The position numbers and the translations under genes are program-made. Positions 48,201-60,200 of a DNA stretch of 64,000 bases are shown here, piece after piece (within the stretch, counting starts at the first letter, position 1; the number at the start of each line of letters is the position of its first letter). The notes under the pieces were generated by a model. It had not been told where the DNA came from. It worked only from the letters and a program-made list of their open reading frames with translations, and did not search any database. Location: NCBI RefSeq assembly GCF_964355755.1, contig NC_092670.1, forward strand, positions 17,483,201 to 17,547,200, in the 5' to 3' direction. Source of the DNA: Antedon mediterranea. Its lineage: Eukaryota; Echinodermata; Crinoidea; Comatulida; Antedonidae.

Positions 48201-51200
48201 CACATAAATTTTGAAATTTGCTATTAATTATCCACATTCTAAAAATGTAACATATAAGTATAATAAGAATTGTTATTTTGGCAAGTACTGATATTTTTAA
48301 TTTGAAAAATGCTGATATTAATTTATTATATTTGCTGTAAATACAGATGTTTTAAATTCTGCTTTCAATTTAGTTGATTAGTTTATACTATTTTTGGATA
48401 GACTGATTAAATAATACTAAGGGATCATGTCAAAATTATTCTACTGCAGTTACTGCAGTAACTTAATTTGTTATTTACAAGCATTAGTAAGCTTTTTTAT
48501 GGGTAATCATACACATTCTTGTAATTACTGCAGTGACTTTCATTAGTATACATTGAAACTACCATCATACTGTACAGTACATTAAAAGCAGAATAAAATA
48601 TACAGGATGTTGTACAGTAGTAGCAGTAGACATTTTGTTGACATGGTCCCTAATTTTACCTGATGTTGCAAATAAAAATAAAAAATAGATTTTATAATAT
48701 ACTAATAACTATATCTTTTTTAAAAGTATGAATAGAAATTTGTTAGATATTATTTAAAAATCATTTATTTTCTTTGTTTTGTTGTTAAAGTTTTATTTCT
48801 AGAAAATATTGATTACCTTTACAATTACTTCACACATCTAGTACAACGCTAGGGCCTACTACTATAATCCAGAAATAAGATAATCCACGAAACAGCCAAA
48901 CACCTCAACCTAAAGGCTTAACATGCCTAGTGTGTTTACAGGTATGTTTACGCTGCTAAACTGTGAAGTATCTATTCTTAAATCATGCGTTTAAAATGAC
49001 GTCATCATTGCTTTTTTAATTTAAAGGAGTTCTCGATTCTATGACGTGGTTTTCAAATGTCAACTTCAGATACAGATACAGATAATTTTTATTGTCCAAC
49101 CTAAACTGGAAATTGCATTTGCTCACTTATCACATAAAAATATCGTATAAAAATATCGTATAAAAATAAAGTATAAAATGTAGAATAACAATATAAAAAT
49201 ACACAATGATTAAAATAGTACATCATAAAATTACAGCTCAAAAATATTTAAGTTAAAAATACAGATCATTACAAAACGGTTTAAAAAGTGTCTTATATTT
49301 CATTATTAATTATATATTATATTATTATTATTGTTATTATCAAAATTATTGTAGTTACCTCTTAAAGTCATCGTTAAATTTTTAAATCCCAGCTGGGAGA
49401 AATGAATTTGAGTATCGACCCGTCCGCGCCAACACCGGCCTCAGTCTACCACTTCTACCAATGTGGCAGCGAAGAAGATCCGAATGAAGGGGGTGGCTTT
49501 CCTCCTCCTTGTTGACAACAATGTATAGTAGAACCACCTTAACTTGGCCATGGTTGTAAACACCCACACACGTTTGGCTATTGTTTCAGACAATGCTGAA
49601 CAATTATAGGACTAGATATATAGTTGTTTTGACATTTTTAAAACCTTTTTAATTTGTCTATTGTTCATTATAAAATATAAATTTTTGCAACTTGATAATA
49701 CCCTCTCTTATTTTTCATCAGCGGTAAAAAAGCAGAACGAGCATCGTGAAATATAAGTCTCCTTTTAAAAAGGGTTGTACAGGACATTTTTTGCTTTAAC
49801 AAAACTGACAAAAAAGTAAATGTACCAACAATATAGACGCACTGATACAATACACTTTTATTGGTATTATGTAATCTAGGTCCTCAAATGAACCCAGAAC
49901 TGTAGAATTCCAGACAATTCAAGATAAAAGAATAAACCACCAATATATTCCATTTAATTATACAGAAGTTTATTGAACAAGATAAGCTCCATTTTTATGA
50001 AGTTCAAACACAAATTTGATAAAAAATATTTAAATAGTTTTTATATATTTAAAAGTCCAATGTTATGTTCATCTTTTCAGTGGTAATCGCATTGATCTTC
50101 TATGGCTGTGTCACTGAAGGTCAAGGTCAAAGTTCATTAACCAATACCTGGTACCTGGTTAATTAGACACCCTATGAATGAATGAAGGTTAGTTAGGAGA
50201 GATCTACTGAACTGTAAAGAACTACATGCTGGTTTTAATGTATGAACACTGGTATGACATCATCAAAAGACAGCCTGCATTATGTTGGGAGGTCTAACTC
50301 CCACTCAGATACAACCACACAATAATGCAGGATACAAAGCCATAGTAAAATGTATTAGGTTAAAACTTGACCCAATTGTGTGTTTGGTGGACTTATTAGA
50401 CCCCAATTTATTTAAGTTTACTGTACTGTACAATGTTGACACCATTCACCAGCAAGGAAACGACACAGAAAAATATATTTGATACCTTATGAGACCATCT
50501 CAGAATTATTCTACTGCAGTTACTGTAATTATCAAGCATGTTTTGAGTATCAATCATACAGTGTGTTTATTGCAGTGGCTGTCTTCTACATTGAAACACA
50601 ACATGTAATATACTACAGTAGAATAATTTTGACATTAATTAAAATGCAACAAATTATTTTTGATATCTCCCTGTATAATCTTACCAAGTTTCACAAGATG
50701 TCATGGTGTAATGTTTTATAATCACAGTGTAAAAAGATAATACAAAATTAAGCACATACAATAATGTTACATTAGGACCTGTTTCTGCTGCATCCTCAAA
50801 ATACGGTATATTTCATTCAGTATTTTGAGTCCCCCGTTTCTTAATAGAAGCATTATCTTGTGTTATAAATTATCTTTTTTACCCAACCTGCCTTTCAATC
50901 CCCCAAAATAGGGACAAATTATTCCTTCTTTGCCCAAATCAGAATTTGTTGTTAGCGATGTTGTAGCCTCCACTTTCACATTCTCTTTTTGTTTTTTTAT
51001 TGTTTGTTTTAACGACAAGTCCTCACATCCGTAATCTCCTTTAAATTTTGCTATTAATTTATTTTTCTAAATCTGGCTGTCTTGTTTGTTTTTAATTTTC
51101 CCGAAATCTCTGTTTCCTGAACAGATTAATTGCAAATGTTGTGATGTTGTTCTTTACTATCGTTGACTATAGACATGTGTAAAAATCTAAATATATGGTA

Positions 51201-54200
51201 TTGGCAGCAGGGAAGGGTACACAAAATATGGTATCAATTTATAAATACCATATTTTATTTGGTGGAGCAAAATACGGTATATTTTTGCGAGCACCATTTC
51301 TGCTGCCAAAAAATACCATATAAAAATACCATATGGTACGTTTACACCTGTAAAGACGACTTTTTTGACACATAAAGGCTTTCACACATTTGAATACCGA
51401 TGTGAAATTTGTTTCAATAACATTTGATAATAGTGTGTGTATGTGTGTGAATCTGGTATTGATGTTTTACTTTTCTTCTTTATTTCAGACATACAGTGAA
51501 GAATCTATAGCAAAAATAGAGAATCTGTGCAAAATCATAAATACATTAAAAAATGAAAATGTTTTTATAATAGTTATGTGATCACATAACAAGTAACAGG
51601 TGCATACAACCCACCAACATAAATTATTAATCTCCTATCGCTTGATATTGTCTTTAGATTTTTGAATCAACAGAAATTAATTAAGTCCTATTGTGTTTTC
51701 ATATTTGTCTCGGTTGGTATCTTTCATTTATCATTAATACAATATTAGTATTAATTACAATATATCTGTAATATAGCATTTGTAAATTTAAGTTTATTAA
51801 AAACAAAAATAGTATACCTTTCATATGCATTCTGTAATGAGAGTTGGTGTCTCGTTGTGAGCCTGATATCGTAGTATCTACAACTAAAAAAAAAATATTT
51901 TATTAATTATAAGTCAATAAAAACATAAAACATAAAAGTAACAAAATATTTAAATTTTTTTGTTTTCAGTGAATGGTAATTAAGACTACAGAAACTTTTC
52001 GGTCTGGCTCAAGGGTGATTTGGTTTTGGGAAGTTTAAGACTTGATTAAGATGTTGAGGAGAGGTGGTGACACACACTCTAAGCGGTTTACTTTGAAGTT
52101 GAATTGTGGTTTAATCAATTGCATATTTGATAAATATATGTCAAGATTAAAAGCATCATCACATTTTATTCTGTCACAAACACAAAATCTGGTGGGAACA
52201 GAGCTTTATAATAATAGCAACAAAAAGTTTGAATCTCAATAGCCCAGTGCGAAAGATACAGTAGTACAATATAAGTCTAGATACCGTATATACCTGTGTT
52301 CTTATGTAAACCTATAAAGAACAGCTGTTATTATAGGCAATACTAGTATAGTCATTATTTTATACACTTGGCATTTATCGATCAAGTATGGTCAAAATTA
52401 TTCTACTGCAGTTAATACTGCAGTAACTACATGTTTTACTGCAATAACAATTAAATAGGTCTATAAGACAGTCAATACAATAAACAAGTGTGTAGGATCC
52501 TACATCAAACATGATAATGCATATACAATTTAAAGAGTAAACAAAAATAGCTACTGCAGTAGTTGAGAATAATTATGACATAGTCCCTAGAAAGAATTAT
52601 AATTATAGTTGCATATTGGTCTTTAATGGTATTACTTGAAATATAAAACTACTCTTTAAATTAAAGTTGTTGTATCAATCATTGCAAACGAGATTTTGAT
52701 TATTTTAAAATGGTTCTTCACAAATCTGACAGCAGTAAAGATAAAAATATTCACCTAAAGCAGGTGTGCTCTGTCGTCAAATTCAATTAATTAAAAAAAG
52801 AAATTGCATCATGTGCATTCGTTTTGATATTTGTTTAAAAATAGATTGCCACAAATGTTTTAAATTCAACAAAATGTATATTACTTGCGTTGTAGAGTAT
52901 TCTTATTAATTATACAATACTGTAAAGCTTTATCTACACTATCAAACTAGTTTGACAAAACAAGCCTGATTTGCTCAAATAATGATAGTGATTTGCCCAA
53001 ATATAATAGTGATATGTCCATACTGTATACCGTATGAGCTTATCACATGTTGTTGTCACATAAATTCTGATCAGTGATAGTGTAGACAGAGCTTTAACAA
53101 TAATTGTTTCTAATATCCTACTCCTACTGTACTATAATTAAAACACGCACCATACTTTTATTATCTCGCCAAGGAGGTTATGTTTTCACCCTGTATGTGT
53201 CTGTGTGTGTTAATTGTTCCTCTATTTTCACTCACTACCATTATATAGTTTGTTTGAGAAACATTATGCCAACAGATCTGCTAGAGTAGCTAGCACTCAC
53301 TTAATTTGTAATTTCTGAAATACATCTTTATCTATTAATACATGTATTGAAACAGAATTTCATGCCTAAAAACATCATCAAACACAATTATAAAGCGGTG
53401 CCTGGATGAGGTAAACTAGTTGACCTATTAGATGACATATTATTTGAATGGACCCCTGAGAAAGTATTCGTTTAAGTGCTCCAACAAATGCATTACATTT
53501 TGATAATAGTCCCCAGTTGATTAGTTCAGTCACAACAACAACAATTCTATGAGTCAACTCTTCCTAAATGAGTATCATTCAAATTCAATCATTTTATTGC
53601 AATGTGCAATTTATTTATGAAAATTGTATTTATTTATGAACCTGTAGGCCCTATTTACTTTTTAATAATTAAAGATTGTCCTCCAGAAACATGAAAAAGA
53701 AAGATTAATAAAATCAGATTTTGAATAAGCCATACTGTATTGTTTTAATGACATTAACTATGTGACATTAAAATGGCATATTAAAAAAACATATATTTTT
53801 TATGGGTACAATACTGTATATCTTTAAATAATAAAATCTTAATAATTGTTTAACTACGATATAGCTTTGCATCAGAAATATTATAAATCAACAGTTTTAT
53901 AGACTCAATAGTACATACTATTGCATGCAATGTGACCCACAATAGTCCAATTAAATGAATGGAATTTATTTAGGTGTGTTTTGTTTGCGTCAGTATAATA
54001 ATTGTACAGTCAAGTACTCAAAAAAAAAATAAATAAAATAAATAAAAAAAAATACTATTAATATTCTATAATTATGAAATATTTTTGTTGGATTAATTTG
54101 CTTCATAACAGAGACAAAGCTTAATGTAGGGAGGGTAGTACTTATTACAGTAGAAATTATACTTCATTTTTACATTAGAATTGAATAACTAACATTTTTT

Positions 54201-57200
54201 AAGGATAAATCTCTAGATAGATCTGCGCTATCCACTACAGTACATACTATGATACTATAACAATTAAATCTAGCAAGCATTCAGTTTTATTATAAATAGC
54301 AGAGAGTGTGAGCAAATGACTAAATTCTTTAAGTATTATGCTTAATTAATTTCCTTCCTAATTAATTATAAGATATAAGGTATAGAATATTTTCTTGAGG
54401 TCAATGACCAATCAGATTAGGTCATTAGTGGTAATAACCATCTCTAATATTATCCACATTACGAAATGAGGAGATGTCTGTCAGACTAATTTTCTTAATA
54501 AAATAGGGTTAAATAAGCGCTTCAATAGGGGTTGTCGTGTGAGGGTAAACGTCACCTAGGAGTAACAGGAATGGTTTATATGTGGAAGCATAAACATGGT
54601 TCCAACTTCAATGAAATTTTTTTTTTTTTTTTTTCAATCAATCAATTTTATTTCTCAAATAAAAACAAAATACAGTTACATTTTCTAGAAATAATAGATA
54701 ATATAATAGCATTATAATTCTTTCAGATAGATCCAGGATTTATAATTAGTAATGAAATGGGGAGAGGGGGGGGGGGGTGGCGATGTAGGCCTTGAATCCA
54801 CATTATTATACAGCAATAATACAATATTCTCATCATATACTATAGAATGTACATGGAATATTGCCAAAGTAGCATGCAAAAAGCTATACAAAACTACCTT
54901 AGTGTTATACCTGTATACTGCATAGCAAAAAATACAGCACAAAACTATATAGTCTCAAAATTCAGTTTGATAGCAATATTGCTAAAACAAAACTTTTAAA
55001 AGATTTTTACCTGAACGTTATCATTTAACTTTTATCTTAGGCAACAACAATGTACATACATCGAAAGTGAAATAGTTTTCTCTTAAAATATAACAAAAGT
55101 TTGGTTAACAGTACTATTTCTGGTATTCCCAGGGATTAGCAAGCAGAATGTTATCACAAACTTGCAATGAATTTCAAAAGTTCCATCAGCTAAAAATACT
55201 TCATAACGGTTATCGTTGTAATCAATAACGTATTAGAGCAAGTTCTTCTGTTTGTAAATTAAAAATAATTTTTAACAGGTGAACATATGATATATTCAGC
55301 TATTTTAAGATATTGCTGTAATTATTCTACTGCAGTAGCTACATTTGTTTACTCTTTAACCCATGGAATTCCTCCATGTTTAACCATAGCATAGCAAAAG
55401 GTCTTATTGAAATGCTTGCTATTTATACACATTGTTTATTGCAGTGAAAGCTTCATAAGCTTAGATTGAAACAAACTAAAATCATGTTAAATTGCATTAA
55501 ATAATGTAGATTGGTTTTTATTTCGGTTTTTGTCAAAAATTATCAGTAGTATTTAGGTTTTAAAGTTAATTTGTTTCATGGTTTTCACAAGCGCCTTGAC
55601 CACTTTTGTGGATATGTGCGCTGTATAAATCTTATTGTTATTATTTCTGTAGTAAACTAGAGTACAATCATTGTGACATGATCCCTAAATTAAACATAAT
55701 TCAAAACGGTTGCTATTACTGCAGTAACTATATTTTTTCTGAAATAATGTTTGGTTTGTGAACAGTATAGAAACTTAAGAGATAATGTAGTCACTGAAAA
55801 TGTAGTGACTGCCGTAACTGCAGTAGAATAATGAATAATTTTGGCAGATTCCTTATTCAATAAAACTCTGTTAAAATGTTAAATATTTTATCAAGATGTA
55901 ACAAAAACTATTCAAAAAATATTTTTCTTTAATAATGACAGTAAAGTATAGGCTAAGGTTATTCAAAGGTATCTACGAGCAATATAAATCTACCCCCCTA
56001 TAGTCTTCTGTCTCTAGGCTAAAGTTTAAAGTATGTTAAAACTCACTATAAAAATCAATGATCTATGCTATGAATGAGAGCATGCTTCATAACCGTTGTA
56101 TTGGCATTCACCCAAACCAATAGATATAGCTATAGTTTGATCATCGATGGATATCAGATAGAAGAATCAAAGTTGAACAATTCAGTAACATTGTGTATCA
56201 AATTCTAATAATACAATATTAGAACAAGTCCCTTAAGACAAATATGAAAACTTTTAAAATGCTTTCTGTCATTTGGATCACTTAAAATAAACCGTACACA
56301 GTCCCTAGCCTATGAATTAACTGTCAACAACCTGAAGCATAAAGGAGTTTATATACACATATGATAACATTTAACACCTAAATAAATTCCTGTCATTTGA
56401 TTGGGGGTCACACGGCGTGCAATAGTACATAGTAATTGATGCAGTAGTCACAAATGCCGCAGCTTCGTCTCTTTTTGTCTTCAATACCCGCTAGCCCATA
56501 TTTCCAATTGCTAGCTATATGCCCTATTTCTAGCCTATACTGTATGCCCCGCTGCAAGCCGGTATGTTCCATTGCTAGCCCGAATGCCCCATTGCTAGCC
56601 CGAATGCCCCATTGCTAGCCCGAATGCCCCATTGCTAGCCAATATGCCCTTTTTTCTACCCTATATGCCCTTTTTTCTACCCTATATGCCCCATTGCTAG
56701 CCCATATGCCCCATCCATTGATAGCCCATGCCCCATCCTTTGTTAGCCCATATGCTCCATTGCTAGCCCATATGCCCCATTGCCAGCCTATATGCCCTAT
56801 TGTTAGTCCACATACCCCATTGTTAACCATATGCCCGTTGCTAGTCCATTTCTAGCCCATATTATTGAGTTTATACAATTAACAAGTTTGAAAGTAGTTC
56901 TAGTAGAGCTGATTGTTGAAAGCTATACTAGCACATCGCCTAGTGGCTAGCCAGATTTCTACTTTATTTCAAAAAGACGGTGTGCAAAAAGAAACGCAAA
57001 GCTTAACGAATACAACTGGTTCAAACTTGTGTGAGAACTGTCAAGATTACTAATTTTGGATTCAGCTTGGCAGGCCATCAAATTGTTGGCCTGTCAATCA
57101 ACAATCGTGTTAACGACCTCAGAGAGTGTAGTTAGGAAACCATATCTCAATATAAATTATGATAGATTTAGTGAAGTGTTCCGACAAATGATATTATTTC

Positions 57201-60200
57201 TTTGATTGAAATAATTTCCAAAGTCTTTCAGATCTACATGTGTATTTGTCCCCCGAAACATGAAAGATAAAATCAATAGGCCATTTTGTAGTTTTAATAA
57301 ACTTATTCACTTTTGTCATCAAATTTACACAATAATTAATAATTTATTATTTTGCTTAAAGACATATAACTCAATGATTGTTAAAATAATCACAAGTCAA
57401 CTATTGCTATTGCAATACATTGTTTATCTTTATTTTCTTATTCAAAGAAGAAATAATCAATATAATATATATAAAATGTTTAACTTGTTTTAGTATTGTA
57501 CAAAATACATTAACATTGGGTCACGTTCTTGATGCGACATTTCTTGGCAGCTATGAAAGGCCAACCGTGTCAATAAAGTGTTTGTTTATTAAATTTATTT
57601 AAAGCATTTATATGCGCATTTATATTTCTAAGAATTTTATTTTAATTGGCGATTTCAATTTCCAAAAGCAATATTTAAAATAAGTTCCTTTCCATGGAAA
57701 CTATGTTTTATCTAATTTTTGTTCTGTTTCCTTTTTCTAGGTAAAGGCTAAGGGTGATCCGAATAGTCTGATACTACTTCGGTGACCTAAATAAAAGAGA
57801 CGGAGGTCAATCTATCTCAAACGAAAGGTGGAAGGGTTCTCATAGGAGAAGAAGGGATCACGTTGTATGCATTAATCATTCTAAAATGATTTATGTGTAA
57901 ATAATAATTGCACCAGTGCCAGAAAATAACCAGTTAAATACTGTGTGAATAAATTATCTCTATTTCGTTGGCGGTAGAAACAGTGGGACAAATTTCAAAT
58001 AACCTATGCCCTTCTAGAAATTCAAATTAAGATCATTGTTGCATTGCACTGTTGCAGCAAAAAACTTTGAAATGGTTTTCAATGATTGGAATCGGTTGGG
58101 GTCTATGATACTGTGTGTGTGTACTCATTCCTGCGATTAAGAAAATAATAAAAGATTCAGTACCGGTAGTTAAAAAATGAAGGGTATTAAACATTAAATT
58201 GAATATTTCTAGGAAGATAAAGAAAAAATAAGGACTTTGAAATCGTAGATATTTTTTTAATGATTCAAAAACAACACAAACACAGTTTAAAATTGACCTT
58301 ACATTAGGTCATTGAATGGCGCGGACATTTAAATACAGTAATCTCTTTAGTTTCAGTTTAGATTTGAGTAAAATTAGGCTGCAATGTGATCATTTTTTCA
58401 AAGAAAAGTGTTCTTTTGGAATTTCTCAAGCTCGATAAATCTTGAAACTTCAATATCAATGTAAGATTATTTTGATGTACTAATAAAAATAATATATTTG
58501 ATTACAGTGACACTTCAATGGTGTTTGTCAACAAGACTGAAAGAACATTCATTTCAATGGAATACAAAAAGTACAAAAATAGCACAAGAAAAAAAATTAA
58601 CTATTGTGAGTGGCTGTATCACAGGCCGTAACACATAGGTGGCAAATGCTATAATAGAGTGGGCCTGTATTATAGCATTTGCCTGTGATACTGGCATATA
58701 ATGCCATGTGCAGATACAGCAGAGAATCAGGTGGTTAGATTTTGTAGACTAGAAGTTATATTATAGTGGTAATAAATGTCCAAAACAAGCCCTTTAAACC
58801 CATAAACTCATCAAAAGCCTATTCTCTCATAAAATTCTTTGAAAAACTGTATTATGTGAAAATCAGAATTTTAGGAAAATTGGAAATTGAAATTGAAAAT
58901 GCCCAAAAACATTCTATTGTTAATTGATAGTTTACTGACCTAATAAAAATAACAACAATAATATAATAGGTTTAGGTACATTTTTTATATTGCATCAATT
59001 GATGAAATTTTAACCATAATTTTTTTTATCATTTTGTGTCATTACATTTTAAGAATACGGTAGTCTGAAATACAGTCTAATAAATTCAACAATAACACTG
59101 CAGTAAATATTTATCTATCTACATACTGGATTTTATATATTTCCATTTACATGATTTTAACTGTTTTTCTTTCTACTATGCGTGTCATAGAATGGATATA
59201 AATATCAGAATCTGATATTATAACAATTGATATAGCGTACTACCGTCATAGGATTACTGTAGTAGGCATTATGACATCATAAGTATTATGTAACATCCTG
59301 GCTTCGGATATTTTTAAATACCGCCTACGCAACTTGTGAAATTAGCTCATTAGAAAATTAATTAATATTAATATTATAAATTGTAGAAAATAATTTCCAA
59401 GAAATTGTATCATGCTGAATAATTCACTTGGTGAAAACCAGGAGGTATTACAGAGCTCAAACTATTCCTTGGTGAAATTCCCCTTTAAAATAATAGTCCT
59501 CAAAATATAGCAAAGAAACCACGACAACTTTAATGAACTTGCTTTTTTAGTAGAATCATTATAAAGATGCTGTTTATAATGTTTGCTTTCCAGGATTCAA
59601 CGCAAACATAGAGATTTATGCACAGGCCTCGCGTCCAACCAGTGTGGAACTAACTTTAGATCTAAACATCTTTTCATACACTACATGCACAGGCCTCGCG
59701 TCCAACCAGTGTGGAACCAACTTTAGATCTAAACATCTTTTCATACACTACAGTAGGTTTAGATCAGTGCGTGTTATTTTGTCAAACATTTCATCTTTTT
59801 ATCAAGAGCTTAAAAACTAATAAAGTTTGTACAAATTGAAATAAAAACTGCGACTGACATTTACATTGTTGGTAAATTATTGCTGTAGTTGAATAAATAA
59901 ATTAAATAATCAATTCGAACACCGTCATCACAAAATAGACCAGTAGTTAATACTTAGATGTCACTAATCATATTCTTAACAATGTGTCCAAACAATAACT
60001 TATTGATTATATAATATAATACCTATATATAATATTGATACTTTATTCAAATATTATATAGTGTGTTTAAATGTGCCTAAACCTATATGTTGTATTTTGT
60101 TTATAGTGTGTTTAAAATTCCACTTTGCATTTTATGTGCATTTTAAAGAGTCTATTATTGTCACAAGAACATAAAAATTTGTTAGCGCAATATTTGGTAA

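Larger units (their letters stand above)
46564..51817. other. HDAC intron
   Basis: Long AT-rich intron with a LINE fragment (49068-49567), two CTGCAG MITE-2 copies (48420-48652; 50490-50637) and an inverted (CCATATTTTATTTGGTGG..)-type pattern near 51240-51340 built on AATACCATAT words. No second gene recognised. Confidence 0.5.

Noticed and set aside
56615-56830. 71-codon WASNGAYGL repeat ORF
   Set aside because: By-product of an imperfect 18-20-bp repeat.
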